Source of the DNA: Martinezella lusitana
Lineage (GTDB): Bacteria > Pseudomonadota > Alphaproteobacteria > Rhizobiales > Rhizobiaceae
Reading direction: 5' to 3'
NCBI RefSeq assembly: GCF_010668395.1
Contig: NZ_WUEY01000002.1
Coordinates: forward strand, 310,001-374,000
Length of the DNA: 64,000 bases
Made by a program: the position numbers and the translations under genes. Below, piece by piece: positions 24,932 to 32,742 of the stretch; position 1 is the stretch's first letter, and each line of letters begins with the position of its first letter. The notes under the pieces were generated by a model, which was not told the DNA's origin, searched no databases, and saw only the letters and a list, made by a program, of their open reading frames with translations.

Positions 24932-25930
24932 CTAATCCCCGATTCCGGTAATGGTCGGCTTGAACTTGATGGTTCGCTCGCCGACATCCCCTTCATCGGC
25001 GACGGCGCGGCGGACCAACTGCGCGGCAATTTCGCCGATGGCGCGTCGCGGCGAACGGGACGTCGCGATCGGCGCCGGCAGGGAATTGATCAGATCCAGC
25101 CCGTTGAACCCGGCGATCAGGACCTGCCGGGGAACTGCGACGCCCAGCTCCATGCAGGCGAACAATCCGCCGCTCGCCATGTCGTCATTGGAGTAATAGA
25201 TGCAGTCAAGATCCGGCACGGCCGCAAGCAGGGCCGTTGTCAGCTGCTTTCCGAGTGCGATCGAGGAAAAGGCATCATCGATCCGTTGCTCCGTGAAGCC
25301 CAGGCCATGGGCGCGCAGGACGCGCTCGAAGCCGGCCTTGCGCTTGCCCGCGCGCTGGTCCTTTGCCAGCGCACTGCCGACATAACCGAACCGGCTGCGC
25401 CCAGCCGCGATCAGCGCTTCAGCCATGTCCTCGCCCGCCGCCCCGTGGGAAAGCCCGACATTGAAATCGATCGGCGTGCCGTCGAGATCCATGAGCTGGA
25501 TGACCGGAATATCGGCATGGCGAAGCAGGCCCACCGTCTCTTCCGGCTGGTCGAGACCGGTGACGATGATCGCGCAAGGCTGCCAGGAGAGCATGTCACG
25601 GATGATCTCGCGCTCCTTGTTCACGTCATAGTCGGATATGCCGAACACGGCCTGCATCCCGGAACCGTCCAGACCGGCGGAGATACCGGCCAGCACCTCG
25701 GGAAAGACGATGTTCGACATGCTGGGAACGACGACGGCGACCAGATTGGTGCGTTGCGAGGACAGCGAGAGCGCAAGCCGGTTACCGACATAGTTCATCC
25801 GCGTCGCTGCCGCGAGGACCCTGCCGCGCGTCTCGCTGGAGACGTCCACAGCGCCGCGCAGGGCGCGCGATGCCGTCATCTTGCTGACGCCCGCTTCGAT
25901 CGCGACTTCTTCCAGAGTGGGTTTGCGCAT
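24932..25930 (-). CDS. LacI-family regulator of the tetronate operon
   Basis: A 332-residue regulator with a LacI helix-turn-helix at the N-terminus (TLEEVAIEAGVSKMTASRAL) and hinge helix (NRLALSLSSQRTNLVAVVVP). A periplasmic-binding-like effector domain follows, ending with the FNGLDLINSLPAPIATSRSP strand typical of GntR-type members. The ATG at 25930 is preferred; an upstream in-frame TTG at 25936 adds only two residues. It is divergent from the threonate/erythronate operon, and the 166-base gap holds a near-perfect 24-bp palindrome. It is most probably a repressor relieved by a four-carbon sugar acid or intermediate. Confidence 0.9.
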   Translation of the reverse strand: MRKPTLEEVAIEAGVSKMTASRALRGAVDVSSETRGRVLAAATRMNYVGNRLALSLSSQRTNLVAVVVPSMSNIVFPEVLAGISAGLDGSGMQAVFGISDYDVNKEREIIRDMLSWQPCAIIVTGLDQPEETVGLLRHADIPVIQLMDLDGTPIDFNVGLSHGAAGEDMAEALIAAGRSRFGYVGSALAKDQRAGKRKAGFERVLRAHGLGFTEQRIDDAFSSIALGKQLTTALLAAVPDLDCIYYSNDDMASGGLFACMELGVAVPRQVLIAGFNGLDLINSLPAPIATSRSPRRAIGEIAAQLVRRAVADEGDVGERTIKFKPTITGIGD

Positions 25931-26046
25931 CCCCAAGCAACCCTCGATGAACCATGGCGGCCGGCACGCGGCCGCTCTTCTTCATAGAAGGTTTCCTCGA
26001 AAAGGCAAACATCCGCCACTTGACAATTCGTGGGGAATTGGGGCTT

Positions 26047-26070
26047 GTTACCGATACCGGTATCGATAAC
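26047..26070. promoter_or_regulatory. Probable LacI-family operator of the tetronate operon
   Basis: A 24-bp palindrome with arms GTTACCGATACC and GGTATCGATAAC (one mismatching position) has a central CCGG, the usual hallmark of LacI-type operators centred on CG. It lies 27 bases before the GTG of ltnD, where bound repressor would block transcription initiation or elongation. Confidence 0.75.
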
Positions 26071-26096
26071 ATGGCTAAAATCACCGAGGTAACACC

Positions 26097-27005
26097 GTGC
26101 AGCACACGACAAAGGCCGCCGTCATCGGCCTGGGATCCATGGGTTGGGGCGCGGCCCTCTCCCTTCTCAAGGCGGGCTTTGCCGTCCGCGGCTGCGATGT
26201 TCGCGGCGAGGTCCTCGCCCGCTTTGCCGAAAACGGCGGCACGCCCTGCACGACGCCCGCTTCCGCGGCGGAAGATGCCGACGTGATTCTTGTCTATGTC
26301 GTCAACAGCAAGCAGGTCGAAGACGTCCTCTTCGGTGAGAACGGTGCGCTCGAAACCGCGCGGCCCGCGACGGTATTCCTGCTCTGCACCACCATGGCCC
26401 CGAGCGCCACGACGGCCATCGCCGAAAAGCTGGAATCATCGGGCATGCTCGTTGTCGATGCCCCCGTTTCCGGAGGGCATGTTCGCGCGCTTTCGGGCGA
26501 GATTACCGTCATGGCATCCGGCACGCCCGAGGCCTTCGACCGGGCATCCGCGGTGCTCGACGCCATCTCTGCCAAGGTGTTCCGGCTGGGCGATCGCCCC
26601 GGCCCCGGCTCGCAGGTCAAGATGATCAACCAGTTGCTCGCCGGCGTGCATATCGCCGCGACGGCCGAAGCCATGACGCTCGCCGCCAAGGCCGGCATCG
26701 ACCTGAAGACGCTTTATGACGTGATCCGCGTTTCCGCCGGCTCGTCCTGGATGTTCGAAAATCGTGGCGAGCACATCGTATCCGGCGATTATACGCCACG
26801 CTCGGCCGTGAACATCTTCGTCAAGGATCTCGGCATCGTGACGGCGGAGGCCAACAGCGTTGGCGCCCTCACGCCGCTTGCCGCTACGGCGCTCGACCTC
26901 TTCATGGAAGCATCGCAGGCCGGCCTGGGCCTGGAAGACGATGCAGCCGTCGCAAAAATCCTGGCCGCCAAGAGCGGCACCATCCTGCCGGGCGTAAAGG
27001 GCTAG
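26097..27005 (+). CDS. ltnD: L-threonate dehydrogenase (LtnD family)
   Basis: A 302-residue beta-hydroxyacid dehydrogenase. It has an N-terminal NAD-binding Rossmann motif (AVIGLGSMGWGAAL), the substrate-binding segment VVDAPVSGGHVRALSGE and the catalytic-lysine helix GPGSQVKMINQLLAG. The position, first in an otnK-otnC-otnI-denD operon, identifies it as LtnD, which oxidises L-threonate to 2-oxo-tetronate with NAD+. The start is a GTG at 26097 preceded by GAGG about 8 bases upstream. Three bases separate it from otnK. It acts in the cytoplasm. Assignment between LtnD and the related tartronate semialdehyde reductases rests on context. Confidence 0.85.
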   Translation: MQHTTKAAVIGLGSMGWGAALSLLKAGFAVRGCDVRGEVLARFAENGGTPCTTPASAAEDADVILVYVVNSKQVEDVLFGENGALETARPATVFLLCTTMAPSATTAIAEKLESSGMLVVDAPVSGGHVRALSGEITVMASGTPEAFDRASAVLDAISAKVFRLGDRPGPGSQVKMINQLLAGVHIAATAEAMTLAAKAGIDLKTLYDVIRVSAGSSWMFENRGEHIVSGDYTPRSAVNIFVKDLGIVTAEANSVGALTPLAATALDLFMEASQAGLGLEDDAAVAKILAAKSGTILPGVKG

Positions 27006-27008
27006 ACA

Positions 27009-28283
27009 ATGACGCTTCTGCTTGGCTGCATCGCGGACGACTTTACCGGCGCGACCGATCTTGCCGCGCTGCTGGCGCGGAGCGGATTGCCCGTTTCGCT
27101 GCGGATCGGCGTACCGCGGGAAAAGCGCGCCCGGAGCGAGACGTCGGCCTTCGAGGTCATCGCCTTGAAATGCCGGACATCGCCGGTCGAAACTGCCGTC
27201 GAGCAGACCGGGCAGGCGCTGGAGTGGCTGAGGCAAGCCGGGGCGAGCCGCTTCTTCTGGAAATATTGCTCCACATTCGACAGCACGGCCGAGGGCAATA
27301 TCGGCCCGGTCGCGGAGATGCTGATGGCGAAGACGGGCGCGGCCCAGACGATCTATTGCCCGGCCTTTCCGGAGAATGGCCGCAGCGTCTTCATGGGCCA
27401 TCTGTTCGTCGGAGAGCAGCTATTGTCCGAAAGCCCGATGAAGGACCATCCGCTGACGCCGATGCGCGATTCGAGCCTCGTCCGGCTTCTGGCGCCGCAG
27501 GTGATCGGGGCCGTCGGCCTCGCCAACCGCAATATCGTCTCGAAAGGCCCGACAGCGCTCAGGGCAAAATTGGCGGAACTCAGCGACGACGCTATTCGGC
27601 ATGTGATCGTCGATGCTGTCTGCGACGATGATCTCGGCACCATCGCCGCCGCATCGTTCGACATGCCCCTGCTGACGGGCGGCAGCGCGATCGCCGGCCA
27701 GCTGCCGCGACTTTACCTGGAACAAGGGCTGGCAACGCTGCCCCGGCAACGACAAGCGCTGCCGAAGGTCGCGGGCAGCCCGATCGTCCTGTCGGGCAGC
27801 TGCTCCGCCATGACGCGCAGGCAGGTCGCGAGCTATGCGGGACAGGTCGCGAGCTTGCGGCTGGATCCGGTCGCGCTCGCCGAAGGCGGCACGGCGGCCG
27901 CCTGCGAATGGCTGCGTCGGCAACCGGCCGATGCGCCGAAACTCATCTACGCCACCGCCGAACCCGAGGAGGTGCGGCGTGCGCAGGAACGGTTGGGCCG
28001 GGAAAGGGCGGGCCAGGTGGTCGAGGAGGCTCTGTCCGAGATCGCCCGCGAGGCTTTCCATCACGGCGCACGCCGGTTCGTCGTTGCCGGCGGCGAGACC
28101 TCCGGCGCAATCACCCAGGCGCTCGGCGTAACGCATCTGACCATCGGGCCGGAAATAGCGCCCGGCGTGCCCTGGACCTTCACGACAGCTGGAGGGGAGG
28201 CAATCGCGCTCGCGCTCAAATCGGGCAATTTCGGCGACGAGACCTTCTTCACCGATGCCTTCCACCGATTGGAGACCGCATGA
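27009..28283 (+). CDS. otnK: 3-oxo-tetronate 4-kinase (four-carbon acid sugar kinase, DUF1537)
   Basis: A 424-residue DUF1537/Four-carbon acid sugar kinase. The N-terminal domain opens with LGCIADDFTGATDLAALLAR (substrate-binding Asp-Asp) and contains FFWKYCSTFDSTAEGNIGPV. The C-terminal nucleotide-binding domain shows VLSGSCSAMTRRQV and the glycine-rich FVVAGGETSGAITQAL. The enzyme phosphorylates 3-oxo-tetronate at C4, feeding the decarboxylase encoded next. It starts 3 bases after ltnD, and its TGA overlaps the ATG of otnC (ATGA). Confidence 0.93.
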   Translation: MTLLLGCIADDFTGATDLAALLARSGLPVSLRIGVPREKRARSETSAFEVIALKCRTSPVETAVEQTGQALEWLRQAGASRFFWKYCSTFDSTAEGNIGPVAEMLMAKTGAAQTIYCPAFPENGRSVFMGHLFVGEQLLSESPMKDHPLTPMRDSSLVRLLAPQVIGAVGLANRNIVSKGPTALRAKLAELSDDAIRHVIVDAVCDDDLGTIAAASFDMPLLTGGSAIAGQLPRLYLEQGLATLPRQRQALPKVAGSPIVLSGSCSAMTRRQVASYAGQVASLRLDPVALAEGGTAAACEWLRRQPADAPKLIYATAEPEEVRRAQERLGRERAGQVVEEALSEIAREAFHHGARRFVVAGGETSGAITQALGVTHLTIGPEIAPGVPWTFTTAGGEAIALALKSGNFGDETFFTDAFHRLETA

Positions 28284-28930
28284 GCGAAGAAGCCGACCTG
28301 CGCGAACAAATCTGCACGATGGCCAAATCGCTTTACGATCGCGGCCTGACCGCCGGCTCCTCAGGCAACATTTCCGCCCGTCTCAGCGACGGCCGCCTTC
28401 TGGTCACGCCAACGGGCAGCTCCTTCGGGCGCCTCGATCCCGCCCGCCTGTCGTTGTTCGACGGTGAGGGCCGGCTGATCGGCGGGGACAAGCCGACGAA
28501 GGAAATGCCGCTGCACGCGGCCTTCTATGAGACCCGGCCGAAAAAGACGGGGGCCGTGGTGCATCTTCATTCCAGCCATTCGGTTGCGCTCTCGATATTG
28601 CCCGGCGTCGATGCGGAGAACATGCTGCCGCCGCTGACGGCCTATTCGATCATGAAGCTCGGCAAGGTGAAGCTGCTGCCCTATTTCATGCCGGGTGACC
28701 CGGCCATGGGCGACGCCATCCGCGGCCTTGCCGGCAAGCGCAGCGCCGTGATGCTGGCAGCGCACGGACCCGTGGTCTCGGCCAAGGATCTGGAAGCGGC
28801 GGTCTATGCGATAGAGGAACTGGAAGAGACGGCCAAGCTTGCCATGCTGACGCGCGGAGCCAATCCCTCGCTGCTGACCGATGCGCAGATCGCCGATCTC
28901 GTTCGAACCTATGATGTGGAGTGGGACTGA
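28280..28930 (+). CDS. otnC: 3-oxo-tetronate 4-phosphate decarboxylase (class II aldolase fold)
   Basis: A 216-residue enzyme of the class II aldolase/adducin family. It carries the phosphate-binding GLTAGSSGNISARL loop, acidic TKEMPLHAAFY, and zinc-binding histidines in VVHLHSSHSVAL and in AAHGPVVS. In the tetronate pathway it decarboxylates 3-oxo-tetronate 4-phosphate to dihydroxyacetone phosphate. The ATG overlaps the otnK stop by 4 bases, giving translational coupling. The next gene starts 2 bases after its stop. Confidence 0.9.
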   Translation: MSEEADLREQICTMAKSLYDRGLTAGSSGNISARLSDGRLLVTPTGSSFGRLDPARLSLFDGEGRLIGGDKPTKEMPLHAAFYETRPKKTGAVVHLHSSHSVALSILPGVDAENMLPPLTAYSIMKLGKVKLLPYFMPGDPAMGDAIRGLAGKRSAVMLAAHGPVVSAKDLEAAVYAIEELEETAKLAMLTRGANPSLLTDAQIADLVRTYDVEWD

Positions 28931-28932
28931 AC

Positions 28933-29697
28933 ATGCCGCGCTTTTCCGCCAATATGGGATTTCTCTGGCAGGAACTCTCCCTTCCCGACGCGATCCATGC
29001 CGCCAAAACGGCCGGCTTCGATGCCGTGGAATGCCACTATCCGTATGACACCCCGCCCGAAGCCGTGCGTCAGGCCCTGAGCGAAACCGGCCTCGCCATG
29101 CTCGGCCTCAATACCGCGCGCGGCGATGTCGCGGCTGGCGACAACGGCCTCGCCGCCATTCCCGGACGGCAGCACGAAGCCCGCGGCGCTATCGATCAGG
29201 CAATCGACTATGCCGTCGCCATCGGCGCGCAAAACGTCCATGTGATGGCCGGCAAGGCCAATGGCGAAGAGGCGCGAACCACTTTCGTCGCCAATCTTCG
29301 CTATGCCTGCGAACGCGCCGATACGGCAGGCGTGACCGTGCTGATAGAGCCGCTGAACCAGCGCGACGCGCCGGGCTATTTCCTGCAGACGGCGGACCAG
29401 GCGCTCGATATCATTTCCGCAGTGGGTGCGCGGAACCTCAAACTGATGTTCGATTGCTATCACATCCAGATCATGCAGGGCGACCTGACGCACAGGCTGC
29501 AAGCGCATATGGCGGCAATCGGCCATATCCAGATTGCGGCCGTTCCGGATCGGCGCGAACCGGATCACGGAGAGATCGACTATCGTCATATCCTGCGCTT
29601 TCTGGAAACGCTCGGCTATGACAAGCCGATCGGCGCGGAATATCGGCCGGCAACCACGACGGACGCCGGTCTCGGCTGGCTGCAGGCCTATAGATGA
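28933..29697 (+). CDS. otnI: 2-oxo-tetronate isomerase (hydroxypyruvate isomerase family)
   Basis: A 254-residue TIM-barrel isomerase of the Hyi/xylose-isomerase-like family. It starts PRFSANMGFLWQELSLPDAI and has the metal-ligand glutamates in TVLIEPLNQRDAPGYFL and in the final GAEYRP, and the NLKLMFDCYHIQIMQGDL strand. In this operon it should interconvert 2-oxo- and 3-oxo-tetronate, linking LtnD and DenD products to the kinase. The ATG at 28933 follows the otnC stop by 2 bases. An inverted repeat lies between it and denD. Confidence 0.9.
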   Translation: MPRFSANMGFLWQELSLPDAIHAAKTAGFDAVECHYPYDTPPEAVRQALSETGLAMLGLNTARGDVAAGDNGLAAIPGRQHEARGAIDQAIDYAVAIGAQNVHVMAGKANGEEARTTFVANLRYACERADTAGVTVLIEPLNQRDAPGYFLQTADQALDIISAVGARNLKLMFDCYHIQIMQGDLTHRLQAHMAAIGHIQIAAVPDRREPDHGEIDYRHILRFLETLGYDKPIGAEYRPATTTDAGLGWLQAYR

Positions 29698-29707
29698 AAA
29701 GGCCGCC

Positions 29708-29722
29708 GGCATTCCGAATGCC
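29708..29722. repeat. Short intra-operon inverted repeat
   Basis: GGCATTC-C-GAATGCC is a perfect 7-bp inverted repeat with a one-base centre, flanked by GGCC on both sides. It sits in the 99-base gap between otnI and denD, the only real gap in the operon, and may be an mRNA processing or stabilising hairpin or a second binding site. Confidence 0.4.
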
Positions 29723-29796
29723 CGATGGCCGCCAGAGAGATTCGCTCGGGAATTATCCCGAAGACTGATATCAGCCCGTTGGGAGGAAAATCCGAT

Positions 29797-30783
29797 ATGC
29801 ATGTTTTGATCCTTGGCGCTGCGGGCATGATCGGCCGCAAGCTCGTGACCCGCATTGCCACCGAGCCGAAAATCCTCGGACGGGCCATCGATCGCCTGAC
29901 GCTGGTCGATGCCTTTCAGCCGCCAGTGCCGGAATCCCTCGCATCCGTATCGAAGGCCTTGACGGTGGACCTTGCGACATCAGGCGTGGCCGAGAGGCTC
30001 ATCGAAGACCGTCCCGATATGATCTTTCACCTCGCCGCCATCGTCTCCGGCGAGGCGGAGGCCGACTTCGACAAGGGTTATAGCGTCAATCTCGACGGCA
30101 CGCGGGCGCTCTTCGACGCCATCAGGCAGCAAGGCCTGAAATCCACCTATGCACCGCGCGTCATTTTCGCCTCCTCCATCGCCGTGTTCGGAACGCCCTT
30201 CCCCGAAACCATCGGCGATGAATTCCTGACCGCGCCGCTGACGAGCTACGGCACTCAGAAAGCGATTGCGGAGCTTCTGCTTGCCGATTATTCGCGACGC
30301 GGCATTTTTGACGGCATCGGCATCCGGCTGCCGACCATCTGCGTGCGGCCCGGCGCGCCGAACAAGGCTGCTTCCGGCTTCTTTTCCAACATCCTGCGTG
30401 AACCGCTGGTCGGCAAAGAGGCCATTCTGCCGGTCAGCGACACGGTGCGCCACTGGTTCGCAAGCCCCCGCTCCGCAGTCGGCTTCTTCGTCCATGCCGC
30501 AACGCTCGACACAGCAAAAGTGGGGGTCAGGCGCAATCTCACCATGCCCGGCCTCTCGGCACTCGTCTCGGATGAAATCGACGCATTGCGCCGTGTCGGC
30601 GGCGACAAGGCCGTTGCTCTCATCCGGCGCGAGCCGGACCCGGTGATCGAACGAATTGTCGCCGGCTGGCCGACACAGTTCGATGCTGAGCGCGCGCGCG
30701 ATCTCGGCTTCAGGGCAGAACAGAGCTTTGAAGAAATATTGCAGGTGCATATCGAGGACGAATTGGGCGGGAGGCTTGCATGA
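29797..30783 (+). CDS. denD: D-erythronate dehydrogenase (DenD family)
   Basis: A 328-residue extended short-chain dehydrogenase with an N-terminal Rossmann motif ([15 protein letters not shown]). The catalytic Tyr-Lys is in [14 protein letters not shown], and [17 protein letters not shown] is typical of the DenD group. The enzyme oxidises D-erythronate to 2-oxo-tetronate. The ATG at 29797 has a strong GGGAGGA 9-15 bases upstream; the open frame reaches further up but without support. The final codons overlap the next SDR gene (ATGA). Having both LtnD and DenD means one operon can accept L-threonate and D-erythronate. Confidence 0.88.
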   Translation: MHVLILGAAGMIGRKLVTRIATEPKILGRAIDRLTLVDAFQPPVPESLASVSKALTVDLATSGVAERLIEDRPDMIFHLAAIVSGEAEADFDKGYSVNLDGTRALFDAIRQQGLKSTYAPRVIFASSIAVFGTPFPETIGDEFLTAPLTSYGTQKAIAELLLADYSRRGIFDGIGIRLPTICVRPGAPNKAASGFFSNILREPLVGKEAILPVSDTVRHWFASPRSAVGFFVHAATLDTAKVGVRRNLTMPGLSALVSDEIDALRRVGGDKAVALIRREPDPVIERIVAGWPTQFDAERARDLGFRAEQSFEEILQVHIEDELGGRLA

Positions 30784-31556
30784 CGGAGATATCGTCGAAC
30801 ACACAGAACGCGATCGCGCTGGTGACCGGCGGCGGCACCGGCATCGGCCGCGCCATCGCGAAGGCACTCGGCTCGGCCGGTTTCAAGGTGGTTATCTCCG
30901 GACGCCGGGCTGATATTCTCGAAAAAGCCGCCCGCGAGCTGTCGGAGGAAACCGGCGCGGAATTTTTCGCGGTCGCAGCCGATGTCAGCGATCCGATATC
31001 GGTCAAAAGCCTGTTCGATGCCATCGCCGACCGATATGGCCGCCTCGACCTTCTCGTCAACAATGCCGGTATCGGCCTGCCGGCCGTGCCGATGGAGGAA
31101 CTGACCATCGAGCAATGGAACGCGATCGTCGGCGCCAACCTGACCGGCGCATTCCTCTGCACGCAGCAGGCGTTCCGCCTGATGAAGGCCCAGCTGCCAC
31201 AGGGTGGCCGTATCATCAACAACGGTTCGATCTCGGCGACGACGCCGCGGCCGCATTCGGCGCCTTATACGGCCACGAAGCACGCCATCACCGGGCTGAC
31301 AAAATCGACGGCGCTCGATGGCCGCCCCTTCGACATTGCCTGCGGCCAGATCGATATCGGCAATGCCGCGACCGACATGACGGCGAGGATGAGCGCCGGC
31401 GTGCTGCAGGCCAACGGTGAGACCGCAACCGAACCGACGATCTCGGCCGAGCATGTCGCGCGCGCCGTCGTCTACATGGCAAGCCTGCCGCTCGATGCCA
31501 ACGTCCTGTCGATGACCGTCATGGCAACGAAAATGCCGCTCGTCGGCAGAGGATAG
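30780..31556 (+). CDS. SDR-family oxidoreductase at the end of the tetronate operon
   Basis: A 258-residue classical short-chain dehydrogenase. It has the [15 protein letters not shown] cofactor loop, NNAG, a catalytic Ser ([12 protein letters not shown]) and YTATK (Tyr-xxx-Lys). An Arg pair in SGRRADIL suggests NADP preference. It overlaps denD by 4 bases, so it is translationally coupled and belongs to the pathway, but it is not part of the described minimal LtnD/DenD-OtnI-OtnK-OtnC scheme. It may oxidise or epimerise a precursor such as a lactone or aldose; that is inference. A hairpin follows its stop. Confidence 0.82.
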   Translation: MTEISSNTQNAIALVTGGGTGIGRAIAKALGSAGFKVVISGRRADILEKAARELSEETGAEFFAVAADVSDPISVKSLFDAIADRYGRLDLLVNNAGIGLPAVPMEELTIEQWNAIVGANLTGAFLCTQQAFRLMKAQLPQGGRIINNGSISATTPRPHSAPYTATKHAITGLTKSTALDGRPFDIACGQIDIGNAATDMTARMSAGVLQANGETATEPTISAEHVARAVVYMASLPLDANVLSMTVMATKMPLVGRG

Positions 31557-31567
31557 TGAACAGCAAT

Positions 31568-31595
31568 CGGCAGCGTCGGATTTCCGGCGCTGCCG
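31568..31595. terminator. Hairpin between convergent tetronate operon and protease gene
   Basis: CGGCAGCG and CGCTGCCG form an 8-bp stem that can extend inward (CGG/CCG after one mismatch). It begins 12 bases after the last operon stop and before the convergent protease stop at 31620. No T-run is seen on either side. Confidence 0.5.
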
Positions 31596-31619
31596 ACAGC
31601 ATAGCGACAGCGTTTCGGC

Positions 31620-32582
31620 TCAGATAGCCGGTCGCGCCGAAGGCTTCACTTGCCTGCGCTCGATCAGGCCGCCGACGCTGAAGATCAGCACCTCGATCTC
31701 CGTGTCGATCTTGTCGCCGTCGAGCAGCCTGACGACGTCGTCTATGCCTGATACGGCCTGACCGTCGATGGCAAGCAGGTAATCCCCCTCCTGCAAGCCG
31801 CCTTTTTCCGCGGGACTATCCTTTTCGACACGACGCAGACGCACAGCCGTCGAATGCGTGACGCCAGCCTCCAGCGCGATGCGCCGATGCAGCTCGACCG
31901 TATCGGCGGCAATGCCGATATAGGCACGCCTGACATGGCCGAAGCGCAGGATTTCGGACACCACATGCTTGGCGGTGTTGGAGGCCACCGAAAATGCGAT
32001 GCTCTGCGCGCCCTGGATCACGGCGGTGTTGACGCCGATCACCTCGCCGGCGGACGAGACCAGCGGACCGCCGGAATTGCCCGGATTGAGTGCGGCATCC
32101 GTCTGGATGATATCGTCCATCAACCGCCCGCTGGCCGCGCGCATCGACCTGCCGAGCGCCGAGACGATACCGGCCGTGACGGTCCATTCGAAGCCGAGCG
32201 GATTGCCGATGGCAATCGCGATGTGACCGCGCTTGAGCGATTTGGAATCCCCGAGCCTTGCCCAGTTTCCGGGCCAGTCATTGGCGCGGATGAGCGCAAG
32301 GTCGGTATCCGGATCGCGCCCGAGCACCCTTCCCTCGACGGTTGCCCCTTCCGGGGTCTTGATGCGCACGGCTTTCGCATCGTCCACGACATGATTGTTG
32401 GTGACGACGAGACCATCCGGCGAGATGGCAAAGCCGGAACCATGCCCGGCGCGGCCGCCCAATCGCTCGATCCGGCTGACCGCCGGCCCGACGAGATCGA
32501 CGGCACTCGATACCGATTGGGAATAGGCATCCAGCAGCCCGGTATCGGATGACGGCTGGATGTCACGATCAATGAAGCCCAT
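31620..32582 (-). CDS. HtrA-like (S1C) serine protease with PDZ domain, no signal peptide
   Basis: A 320-residue trypsin-like protease. The catalytic triad is visible: His64 in TNNHVVDD, Asp94 in DPDTDLAL and Ser170 in NPGNSGGPL. A single PDZ domain (about residues 220-310) includes KGGLQEGDYLLAIDGQAV. Unlike DegP/DegQ it starts directly with a polar N-terminus (GFIDRDIQPSSDTG) and has no signal or membrane anchor, so it should act in the cytoplasm. It is a single gene facing the tetronate operon, with the diguanylate cyclase gene upstream on the same strand after 160 bases. Substrates are unknown. Confidence 0.88.
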   Translation of the reverse strand: MGFIDRDIQPSSDTGLLDAYSQSVSSAVDLVGPAVSRIERLGGRAGHGSGFAISPDGLVVTNNHVVDDAKAVRIKTPEGATVEGRVLGRDPDTDLALIRANDWPGNWARLGDSKSLKRGHIAIAIGNPLGFEWTVTAGIVSALGRSMRAASGRLMDDIIQTDAALNPGNSGGPLVSSAGEVIGVNTAVIQGAQSIAFSVASNTAKHVVSEILRFGHVRRAYIGIAADTVELHRRIALEAGVTHSTAVRLRRVEKDSPAEKGGLQEGDYLLAIDGQAVSGIDDVVRLLDGDKIDTEIEVLIFSVGGLIERRQVKPSARPAI

Positions 32583-32742
32583 GAAAACTCCTCGGACGCG
32601 AAGCGTCGCATAGAGGAACGGCAGCGACTGAAGAAAGCAGGAGGCTGTCGGTTCGACAGATTGAAATGGTAACCATTCAGATGAGGAGGCGTCATCTGAA
32701 GTTCAAGAGCCGGCCGGTTGCGCCGTCCCAGGTGGCGAAGCC

